A stretch of 64,000 bases of DNA from Sacculina carcini (taxonomy: Eukaryota > Arthropoda > Thecostraca > Sacculinidae): NCBI GenBank assembly GCA_916048095.2, contig OU696582.1:9457401-9521400 (forward strand), in the 5' to 3' direction. This document shows, piece after piece, positions 36,501 through 46,854 of this stretch (positions are counted from its first letter, which is position 1; every line of letters begins with the position of its first letter). Both the position numbers and the translations under genes were made by a program. Below the pieces are notes generated by a model. It had not been told where the DNA came from. It saw only the letters and a program-made list of their open reading frames with translations, and made no database searches.

Positions 36501-38489
36501 CCTAAGTGTTACCTAAGTGTTACCTAAGTGTTACCTAAATGTGCCCTAAGTGTGCCCTAAGTGTGCCCTAAGTGTTACCTAAGTGTGCCCTAAGTGTTAC
36601 CTAAGTGTGCCCTAAGTGTTACCTAAGTGTGCCCTAAGTGTTACCTAAGTGTGCCCTAAGTGTTACCTAAGTGTGCCCTAAGTGTTACCTAAGTGTTACC
36701 TAAGTGTTACCTAACTGTGCCCTAAGTGTTACCTAAGTGTGCCCTAAGTGTTACCTAAGTGTGCCCTAAGTGTTACCTAAGTGTGCCCTAAGTGTTACCT
36801 AAGTGTGCCCTAACTGTTACCTAAGTGTGCCCTAAGTGTGCCCTAACTGTTACCTAAGTGTGCCCTAAGTGTTACCTAAGTGTGCCCTAAGTGTTACCTA
36901 AGTGTTACCTAAGTGTGCCCTAAGTGTTACCTAAGTGTGCCCTAAGTGTTACCTAAGTGTGCCCTAAGTGTTACCTAAGTGTGCCCTAAGTTTCACCTAA
37001 GTGTTACCTAACTGTTACCTAAGTGTGCCCTAAGTGTTACCTAAGTGTGCCCTAAGTGTTACCTAAGTGTGCCCTAAGTGTTACCTAAGTGTGCCCTAAG
37101 TGTTACCTAAGTGTGCCCTAACTGTTACCTAAGTGTGCCCTAAGTGTTACCTAAGTGTTACCTAAGTGTGCCCTAAGTGTTACCTAAGTGTGCCCTAAGT
37201 GTTACCTAAGTGTGCCCTAAGTGTTACCTAAGTGTGCCCTAAGTGTTACCTAAGTGTGCCCTAAGTGTTACCTAAGTGTGCCCTAAGTGTTACCTAAGTG
37301 TGCCGTAAGTGTGCCCTAAGTGTTACCTAAGTGTGCCCTAAGTGTTACCTAAGTGTTACCTAAGTGTTACCTAAGTGTTACCTAAGTGTTACCTAAGTGT
37401 TACCTAAGTGTTACCTAAGTGTTACCTAAGTGTTACCTAAGTGTTACCTAAGTGTTACCTAAGTGTTACCTAAGTGTGCCCTAAGTGTGCCCTAAGTGTT
37501 ACCTAAGTGTTACCTAAGTGTGCCCTAAGTGTGCCCTAAGTGTGCCCTAAGTGTTACCTAAGTGTGCCCTAAGTGTTACCTAAGTGTGCCCTAACTGTTA
37601 CCTAAGTGTGCCCTAAGTGTTACCTAAGTGTACCCTAAGTGTTACCTAAGTGTACACTAAGTGTTACCTAAGTGTACCCTAAGTGTGCCCTAACTGTTAC
37701 CTACGTGTGCCCTAAGTGTTACCTAAGTGTTACCTAAGTGTGCCCTAAGTGTTACCTAAGTGTGCCCTAAGTGTTACCTAAGTGTTACCTAAGTGTGCCC
37801 TAAGTGTTACCTAAGTGTGCCCTAAGTGTTACCTAAGTGTGCCCTAAGTGTTACCTAAGTGTGCCCTAAGTGTGCCCTAAGTGTTACCTAAGTGTTACCT
37901 AAGTGTTACCTAAGTGTTACCTAAGTGTACCCTAAGTGTTACCAAGTGTTACCTAAGTGTTACCTAAGTGTGCCCTAAGTGTGCCCTAACTGTTACCTAA
38001 GTGTGCCCTAAGTGTTTCCTAAGTGTGCCCTAAGTGTTACCTAAGTGTTACCTAAGTGTGCCCTAAGTGTTACCTAAGTGTGCCCTAAGTGTTACCTAAG
38101 TGTTACCTAAGTGTGCCCTAAGTGTTACCTAAGTGTGCCCTAAGTGTTACCTAAGTGTGCCCTAAGTGTTACCTAAGTGTTACCTAAGTGTACCCTAAGT
38201 GTTACCTAAGTGTACCCTAAGTGTTACCTAAGTGTACCCTAAGTGTTACCTAAGTGTTACCTAAGTGTGCCCTAAGTGTAGCCTAAGTGTAGCCTAAGTG
38301 TTACCTAAGTGTTACCTAAGTGTACCCTAAGTGTTACCAAGTGTTACCTAAGTGTTACCTAAGTGTTACCTAAGTGTTACCTAAGTGTTACCTAAGTGTT
38401 ACCTAAGTGTTACCTAAGTGTGCCCTAAGTGTGCCCTAAGTGTGCCCTAAGTGTTACCTAAGTGTTACCTAAGTGTGCCCTAAGTGTGC
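33512..38489. repeat. 4,978-bp tandem higher-order repeat, copy 2
   Basis: Collinear copy of 28,523-33,511; homology continues to about 38,553, matching the first bases of this copy, as expected of a true tandem. 33,512-36,208 also matches 19,082-21,778 (offset 14,430), and 35,406-38.3 kb matches 1-3.1 kb. It holds the same TAC run followed by AAATG and three GCC monomers at 36,537, and a run of TAC monomers near 37.35-37.47 kb. Confidence 0.91.
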
Positions 38490-39902
38490 CCTAAGTGTTA
38501 CCTAAGTGTGCCCTAACTGTTACCTAAGTGTGCCCTAACTGTTACCTAAGTGTACCCTAAGTGTTACCTAAGTGTACCCTAAGTGTTACCTAAGTGTACC
38601 CTAAGTGTTACCTAAGTGTACCCTAAGTGTTACCTAAGTGTTACCTAAGTGTGCCCTAAGTGTTACCTAAGTGTTACCTAAGTGTGCCCTAAGTGTAGCC
38701 TAAGTGTAGCCTAAGTGTTACCTAAGTGTTACCTAAGTGTTACCTAAGTGTGCCCTAAGTGTTACCTAAGTGTGCCCTAAGTGTGCCCTAAGTGTTACCT
38801 AAGTGTGCCCTAACTGTTACCTAAGTGTGCCCTAAGTGTTACCTAAGGGTACCCTAAGTGTTACCTAAGTGTACCCTAAGTGTTACCTAAGTGTTACCTA
38901 AGTGTGCCCTAAGTGTTACCTAAGTGTGCCCTAAGTGTTACCTAAGTGTGCCCTAAGTGTTACCTAAGTGTGCCCTAAGTGTGCCCTAACTGTTACCTAA
39001 GTGTGCCCTAAGTGTTACCTAAGTGTACCCTAAGTGTTACCTAAGTGTACCCTAAGTGTTACCTAAGTGTACCCTAAGTGTTACCTAAGTGTTACCTAAG
39101 TGTGCCCTAAGTGTAGCCTAAGTGTAGCCTAAGTGTTACCTAAGTGTTACCTAAGTGTTACCTAAGTGTTACCTAAGTGTGCCCTAAGTGTTACCTAAGT
39201 GTTACCTAAGTGTGCCCTAAGTGTAGCCTAAGTGTAGCCTAAGTGTTACCTAAGTGTTACCTAAGTGTTACCTAAGTGTTACCTAAGTGTTACCTAAGTG
39301 TTACCTAAGTGTTACCTAAGTGTTACCTAAGTGTTACCTAAATGTGCCCTAAGTGTGCCCTAAGTGTGCCCTAAGTGTTACCTAAGTGTGCCCTAAGTGT
39401 TACCTAAGTGTGCCCTAAGTGTTACCTAAGTGTGCCCTAAGTGTTACCTAAGTGTGCCCTAAGTGTTACCTAAGTGTGCCCTAAGTGTTACCTAAGTGTG
39501 CCCTAAGTGTTACCTAAGTGTGCCCTAAGTGTTACCTAAGTGTGCCCTAAGTGTTACCTAAGTGTGCCCTAAGTGTTACCTAAGTGTGCCCTAAGTGTTA
39601 CCTAAGTGTTACCTAACTGTTACCTAAGTGTGCCCTAAGTGTTACCTAAGTGTGCCCTAAGTGTTACCTAAGTGTGCCCTAAGTGTTACCTAAGTGTGCC
39701 CTAAGTGTTACCTAAGTGTGCCCTAACTGTTACCTAAGTGTGCCCTAAGTGTGCCCTAACTGTTACCTAAGTGTGCCCTAAGTGTTACCTAAGTGTGCCC
39801 TAAGTGTTACCTAAGTGTTACCTAAGTGTGCCCTAAGTGTTACCTAAGTGTGCCCTAAGTGTTACCTAAGTGTGCCCTAAGTGTTACCTAAGTGTGCCCT
39901 AA
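38490..39902. repeat. Patchwork rich in ACC-TAC alternation and AGC doublets
   Basis: Starts with ACC monomers alternating with TAC (38.55-38.63 kb), then AGC doublets near 38,693, 39,113 and 39,223. The last two are only 110 bp apart, ten monomers, which looks like a fresh local duplication. AAGGGTACC occurs near 38,844 and AAATG near 39,340 after a TAC run. From 39.35 kb it is regular TAC-GCC dimer. I saw only satellite here. Confidence 0.72.
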
Positions 39903-42284
39903 GTTTTACCTAAGTGTTACCTAACTGTTACCTAAGTGTGCCCTAAGTGTTACCTAAGTGTGCCCTAAGTGTTACCTAAGTGTGCCCTAAGTGTTACCTA
40001 AGTGTGCCCTAAGTGTTACCTAAGTGTGCCCTAACTGTTACCTAAGTGTGCCCTAAGTGTTACCTAAGTGTTACCCAAGTGTGCCCTAAGTGTTACCTAA
40101 GTGTGCCCTAAGTGTTACCTAAGTGTGCCCTAAGTGTTACCTAAGTGTGCCCTAAGTGTTACCTAAGTGTGCCCTAAGTGTTACCTAAGTGTGCCCTAAG
40201 TGTGCCCTAAGTGTTACCTAAGTGTGCCCTAAGTGTTACCTAAGTGTGCCCTAAGTGTTACCTAAGTGTGCCCTAACTGTTACCTAAGTGTGCCCTAAGT
40301 GTTACCTAAGTGTTACCTAAGTGTGCCCTAAGTGTTACCTAAGTGTGCCCTAAGTGTTACCTAAGTGTGCCCTAAGTGTTACCTAAGTGTGCCCTAAGTG
40401 TTACCTAAGTGTGCCCTAAGTGTTACCTAAGTGTGCCCTAAGTGTTACCTAAGTGTTACCTAAGTGTTACCTAAGTGTTACCTAAGTGTGCCCTAAGTGT
40501 GCCCTAAGTGTTACCTAAGTGTTACCTAAGTGTGCCCTAAGTGTTACCTAAGTGTGCCCTAAGTGTTACCTAAGTGTGCCCTAAGTGTTACCTAAGTGTG
40601 CCCTAAGTGTGCCCTAAGTGTTACCTAAGTGTTACCTAAGTGTTACCTAAGTGTTCCCTAAGTGTGCCCTAAGTGTTACCTAAGTGTTACCTAAGTGTTA
40701 CCTAAGTGTTACCTAAGTGTTACCTAAGTGTACCCTAAGTGTTACCAAGTGTTACCTAAGTGTTACCTAAGTGTTACCTAAGTGTTACCTAAGTGCTACC
40801 TAAGTGTTACCTAAGTGTTACCTAAGTGTTACCTAAGTGTTACCTAAGTGTTACCTAAGTGTGCCCTAAGTGTGCCCTAAGTGTGCCCTAAGTGTTACCT
40901 AAGTGTTACCTAAGTGTGCCCTAAGTGTGCCCTAAGTGTTACCTAAGTGCGCCCTAACTGTTACCTAAGTGTGCCCTAACTGTTACCTAAGTGTGCCCTA
41001 AGTGTTACCTAAGTGTACCCTAAGTGTTACCTAAGTGTACCCTAAGTGTTAACTAAGTGTACCCTAAGTGTTACCTAAGTGTTACCTAAGTGTGCCCTAA
41101 GTGTTACCTAAGTGTTACCTAAGTGTGCCCTAAGTGTAGCCTAAGTGTAGCCTAAGTGTTACCTAAGTGTTACCTAAGTGTTACCTAAGTGTGCCCTAAG
41201 TGTTACCTAAGTGTGCCCTAAGTGTTACCTAAGTGTGCCCTAAGTGTTACCTAAGTGTGCCCTAAGTGTTACCTAAGTGTGCCCTAACTGTTACCTAAGT
41301 GTGCCCTAAGTGTGCCCTAACTGTTACCTAAGTGTGCCCTAAGTGTTACCTAAGTGTGCCCTAAGTGTTACCTAAGTGTTACCTAAGTGTGCCCTAAGTG
41401 TTACCTAAGTGTGCCCTAAGTGTTACCTAAGTGTGCCCTAAGTTTTACCTAAGTGTTACCTAACTGTTACCTAAGTGTGCCCTAAGTGTTACCTAAGTGT
41501 GCCCTAAGTGTTACCTAAGTGTGCCCTAAGTGTTACCTAAGTGTGCCCTAAGTGTTACCTAAGTGTGCCCTAACTGTTACCTAAGTGTGTCCTAAGTGTT
41601 ACCTAAGTGTTACCCAAGTGTGCCCTAAGTGTTACCTAAGTGTGCCCTAAGTGTTACCTAAGTGTGCCCTAAGTGTTACCTAAGTGTGCCCTAAGTGTTA
41701 CCTAAGTGTGCCCTAAGTGTTACCTAAGTGTGCCCTAAGTGTTACCTAAGTGTGCCCTAAGTGTGCCCTAAGTGTTACCTAAGTGTGCCCTAAGTGTTAC
41801 CTAAGTGTGCCCTAAGTGTTACCTAAGTGTGCCCTAACTGTTACCTAAGTGTGCCCTAAGTGTTACCTAAGTGTTACCTAAGTGTGCCCTAAGTGTTACC
41901 TAAGTGTGCCCTAAGTGTTACCTAAGTGTGCCCTAAGTGTTACCTAAGTGTGCCCTAAGTGTTACCTAAGTGTGCCCTAAGTGTTACCTAAGTGTGCCCT
42001 AAGTGTTACCTAAGTGTTACCTAAGTGTTACCTAAGTGTTACCTAAGTGTGCCCTAAGTGTGCCCTAAGTGTTACCTAAGTGTTACCTAAGTGTGCCCTA
42101 AGTGTTACCTAAGTGTGCCCTAAGTGTTACCTAAGTGTGCCCTAAGTGTTACCTAAGTGTGCCCTAAGTGTGCCCTAAGTGTTACCTAAGTGTTACCTAA
42201 GTGTTACCTAAGTGTTCCCTAAGTGTGCCCTAAGTGTTACCTAAGTGTTACCTAAGTGTTACCTAAGTGTTACCTAAGTGTTAC
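39903..42284. repeat. ~1,539-bp tandem higher-order repeat
   Basis: GTTTTACC at 39,903 recurs at 41,442 and TACCCAAG near 40,073 recurs near 41,612, both 1,539 bp apart (140 monomers, one of them 10 bp). TACCAAG (40,746 and 42,307) and GTGCTACC (40,795 and 42,356) are 1,561 bp apart, two monomers more. Private variants: GTGTGTCC near 41,588 and GCGCCC near 40,949. It leads into the 1,979-bp repeats. Confidence 0.83.
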
Positions 42285-44263
42285 CGAAGTGTACCCTAAG
42301 TGTTACCAAGTGTTACCTAAGTGTTACCTAAGTGTTACCTAAGTGTTACCTAAGTGCTACCTAAGTGTTACCTAAGTGTTACCTAAGTGTTACCTAAGTG
42401 TGCCCTAAGTGTGCCCTAAGTGTTACCTAAGTGCGCCCTAACTGTTACCTAAGTGTGCCCTAACTGTTACCTAAGTGTGCACTAAGTGTTACCTAAGTGT
42501 ACCCTAAGTGTTACCTAAGTGTACCCTAAGTGTTAACTAAGTGTACCCTAAGTGTTACCTAAGTGTTACCTAAGTGTGCCCTAAGTGTTACCTAAGTGTT
42601 ACCTAAGTGTTACCTAAGTGTAGCCTAAGTGTAGCCTAAGTGTTACCTAAGTGTTACCTAAGTGTTACCTAAGTGTGCCCTAAGTGTTACCTAAGTGTGC
42701 CCTAAGTGTGCCCTAAGTGTTACCTAAGTGTACCCTAAGTGTTACCTAAGTGTGCCCTAACTGTTACCTAAGTGTGCCCTAAGTGTTACCTAAGTGTTAC
42801 CTAAGTGTGCCCTAACTGTTACCTAAGTGTGCCCTAACTGTTACCTAAGTGTGCCCTAAGTGTTACCTAAGGGTACCCTAAGTGTTACCTAAGTGTACCC
42901 TAAGTGTTACCTAAGTGTTACCTAAGTGTGCCCTAAGTGTTACCTAAGTGTTACCTAAGTGTGCCCTAAGTGTAGCCTAAGTGTAGCCTAAGTGTTACCT
43001 AAGTGTTACCTAAGTGTTACCTAAGTGTTACCTAAGTGTTACCTAAGTGTTACCTAAGTGTTACCTAAGTGTTACCTAAGTGTTACCTAAGTGTTACCTA
43101 AGTGTTACCTAAGTGTTACCTAAATGTGCCCTAAGTGTGCCCTAAGTGTGCCCTAAGTGTTACCTAAGTGTGCCCTAAGTGTTACCTAAGTGTGCCCTAA
43201 GTGTTACCTAAGTGTGCCCTAAGTGTTACCTAAGTGTGCCCTAAGTGTTACCTAAGTGTGCCCTAAGTGTTACCTAAGTGTGCCCTAAGTGTTACCTAAG
43301 TGTGCCCTAAGTGTTACCTAAGTGTGCCCTAAGTGTTACCTAAGTGTTACCTAAGTGTTACCTAACTGTGCCCTAAGTGTTACCTAAGTGTGCCCTAAGT
43401 GTTACCTAAGTGTGCCCTAAGTGTTACCTAAGTGTGCCCTAAGTGTTACCTAAGTGTGCCCTAACTGTTACCTAAGTGTGCCCTAAGTGTGCCCTAACTG
43501 TTACCTAAGTGTGCCCTAAGTGTTACCTAAGTGTGCCCTAAGTGTTACCTAAGTGTTACCTAAGTGTGCCCTAAGTGTTACCTAAGTGTTACCTAAGTGT
43601 TACCTAAATGTGCCCTAAGTGTGCCCTAAGTGTGCCCTAAGTGTTACCTAAGTGTGCCCTAAGTGTTACCTAAGTGTGCCCTAAGTGTTACCTAAGTGTG
43701 CCCTAAGTGTTACCTAAGTGTGCCCTAAGTGTTACCTAAGTGTGCCCTAAGTGTTACCTAAGTGTGCCCTAAGTGTTACCTAAGTGTGCCCTAAGTGTTA
43801 CCTAAGTGTGCCCTAAGTGTTACCTAAGTGTTACCTAAGTGTTACCTAACTGTGCCCTAAGTGTTACCTAAGTGTGCCCTAAGTGTTACCTAAGTGTGCC
43901 CTAAGTGTTACCTAAGTGTGCCCTAAGTGTTACCTAAGTGTGCCCTAAGTGTTACCTAAGTGTTACCTAAGTGTTACCTAACTGTGCCCTAAGTGTTACC
44001 TAAGTGTGCCCTAAGTGTTACCTAAGTGTGCCCTAAGTGTTACCTAAGTGTTACCTAAGTGTGCCCTAAGTGTTACCTAAGTGTGCCCTAAGTGTTACCT
44101 AAGTGTGCCCTAAGTGTTACCTAAGTGTGCCCTAAGTTTCACCTAAGTGTTACCTAACTGTTACCTAAGTGTGCCCTAAGTGTTACCTAAGTGTTCCCTA
44201 AGTGTGCCCTAAGTGTTACCTAAGTGTTACCTAAGTGTTACCTAAGTGTTACCTAAGTGTTAC
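42285..44263. repeat. 1,979-bp tandem higher-order repeat, copy 1
   Basis: Offset 1,979 to the next copy holds for CCGAAG (42,285 and 44,264), GCGCCC (42,433 and 44,412), AAGGG (42,869 and 44,848), AAATG (43,122 and 45,101) and a second AAATG (43,606 and 45,585). 1,979 is 180 monomers with one 10-bp monomer (TACCAAG 42,307 and 44,286). A private change is GTGCACTAA near 42,480 where copy 2 has GTGCCCTAA. The middle belongs to the 8.4-10.7 kb family. Confidence 0.89.
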
Positions 44264-45912
44264 CGAAGTGTACCCTAAGTGTTACCAAGTGTTACCTAAG
44301 TGTTACCTAAGTGTTACCTAAGTGTTACCTAAGTGCTACCTAAGTGTTACCTAAGTGTTACCTAAGTGTTACCTAAGTGTGCCCTAAGTGTGCCCTAAGT
44401 GTTACCTAAGTGCGCCCTAACTGTTACCTAAGTGTGCCCTAACTGTTACCTAAGTGTGCCCTAAGTGTTACCTAAGTGTACCCTAAGTGTTACCTAAGTG
44501 TACCCTAAGTGTTAACTAAGTGTACCCTAAGTGTTACCTAAGTGTTACCTAAGTGTGCCCTAAGTGTTACCTAAGTGTTACCTAAGTGTTACCTAAGTGT
44601 AGCCTAAGTGTAGCCTAAGTGTTACCTAAGTGTTACCTAAGTGTTACCTAAGTGTGCCCTAAGTGTTACCTAAGTGTGCCCTAAGTGTGCCCTAAGTGTT
44701 ACCTAAGTGTACCCTAAGTGTTACCTAAGTGTGCCCTAACTGTTACCTAAGTGTGCCCTAAGTGTTACCTAAGTGTTACCTAAGTGTGCCCTAACTGTTA
44801 CCTAAGTGTGCCCTAACTGTTACCTAAGTGTGCCCTAAGTGTTACCTAAGGGTACCCTAAGTGTTACCTAAGTGTACCCTAAGTGTTACCTAAGTGTTAC
44901 CTAAGTGTGCCCTAAGTGTTACCTAAGTGTTACCTAAGTGTGCCCTAAGTGTAGCCTAAGTGTAGCCTAAGTGTTACCTAAGTGTTACCTAAGTGTTACC
45001 TAAGTGTTACCTAAGTGTTACCTAAGTGTTACCTAAGTGTTACCTAAGTGTTACCTAAGTGTTACCTAAGTGTTACCTAAGTGTTACCTAAGTGTTACCT
45101 AAATGTGCCCTAAGTGTGCCCTAAGTGTGCCCTAAGTGTTACCTAAGTGTGCCCTAAGTGTTACCTAAGTGTGCCCTAAGTGTTACCTAAGTGTGCCCTA
45201 AGTGTTACCTAAGTGTGCCCTAAGTGTTACCTAAGTGTGCCCTAAGTGTTACCTAAGTGTGCCCTAAGTGTTACCTAAGTGTGCCCTAAGTGTTACCTAA
45301 GTGTGCCCTAAGTGTTACCTAAGTGTTACCTAAGTGTTACCTAACTGTGCCCTAAGTGTTACCTAAGTGTGCCCTAAGTGTTACCTAAGTGTGCCCTAAG
45401 TGTTACCTAAGTGTGCCCTAAGTGTTACCTAAGTGTGCCCTAACTGTTACCTAAGTGTGCCCTAAGTGTGCCCTAACTGTTACCTAAGTGTGCCCTAAGT
45501 GTTACCTAAGTGTGCCCTAAGTGTTACCTAAGTGTTACCTAAGTGTGCCCTAAGTGTTACCTAAGTGTTACCTAAGTGTTACCTAAATGTGCCCTAAGTG
45601 TGCCCTAAGTGTGCCCTAAGTGTTACCTAAGTGTGCCCTAAGTGTTACCTAAGTGTGCCCTAAGTGTTACCTAAGTGTGCCCTAAGTGTTACCTAAGTGT
45701 TACCTAAGTGTGCCCTAAGTGTTACCTAAGTGTGCCCTAAGTGTTACCTAAGTGTGCCCTAAGTGTTACCTAAGTGTGCCCTAAGTTTCACCTAAGTGTT
45801 ACCTAACTGTTACCTAAGTGTGCCCTAAGTGTTACCTAAGTGTTCCCTAAGTGTGCCCTAAGTGTTACCTAAGTGTTACCTAAGTGTTACCTAAGTGTTA
45901 CCTAAGTGTTAC
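44264..45912. repeat. 1,979-bp higher-order repeat, copy 2, shortened to 1,649 bp
   Basis: Collinear with copy 1 but ends 330 bp (30 monomers) sooner: GTTTCAC 44,136 and 45,785 and CCGAAG 44,264 and 45,913 are 1,649 bp apart. The loss maps between about 43.7 and 44.1 kb of copy 1, where copy 1 carries extra TAC-GCC dimers. Confidence 0.86.
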
Positions 45913-46854
45913 CGAAGTGTACCCTAAGTGTTACCAAGTGTTACCTAAGTGTTACCTAAGTGTTACCTAAGTGTTACCTAAGTGCTACCTAAGTGTTACC
46001 TAAGTGTTACCTAAGTGTTACCTAAGTGTGCCCTAAGTGTGCCCTAAGTGTTACCTAAGTGTTACCTAAGTGTTACCTAAGTGTTACCTAAGTGTGCCCT
46101 AAGTGTTACCTAAGTGTTACCTAAGTGTGCCCTAAGTGTGCCCTAAGTGTTACCTAAGTGTGCCCTAACTGTTACCTAAGTGTGCCATAACTGTTACCTA
46201 AGTGTGCCCTAAGTGTTACCTAAGTGTACCCTAAGTGTTACCTAAGTGTACACTAAGTGTTACCTAAGTGTACCCTAAGTGTGCCCTAAGTGTTACCTAA
46301 GTGTGCCCTAAGTTTTACCTAAGTGTTACCTAACTGTTACCTAAGTGTGCCCTAAGTGTTACCTAAGTGTGCCCTAAGTGTTACCTAAGTGTGCCCTAAG
46401 TGTTACCTAAGTGTGCCCTAAGTGTTACCTAAGTGTGCCCTAAGTGTTACCTAAGTGTGCCCTAACTGTTACCTAAGTGTGCCCTAAGTGTTACCTAAGT
46501 GTTACCTAAGTGTTACCTAAGTGTTACCTAAGTGTGCCCTAAGTGTTACCTAAGTGTGCCCTAAGTGTTACCTAAGTGTGCCCTAAGTGTTACCTAAGTG
46601 TGCCCTAAGTGTTACCTAAGTGTGCCCTAAGTGTTACCTAAGTGTGCCCTAAGTGTTACCTAAGTGTTACCTAAGTGTACCCTAAGTGTTACCAAGTGTT
46701 ACCTAAGTGTTACCTAAGTGTTACCTAAGTGTTACCTAAGTGTGCCCTAAGTGTTACCTAAGTGTTACCTAAGTGTGCCCTAAGTGTGCCCTAAGTGTTA
46801 CCTAAGTGTGCCCTAACTGTTACCTAAGTGTGCCCTAACTGTTACCTAAGTGTG
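45913..46854. repeat. Start of a third copy, then transition to the right-hand subfamily
   Basis: CCGAAG at 45,913, TACCAAG at 45,935 and GTGCTACC near 45,983 begin a third copy, which departs near 46,040 into a TAC run. 46.1-46.3 kb resembles 20.0-20.2 kb, with the private change GTGCCATAA near 46,184. GTTTTACC near 46,312 is the last member of that marker family I see before the window end. From here on CpG and several left-hand markers disappear. Confidence 0.75.
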
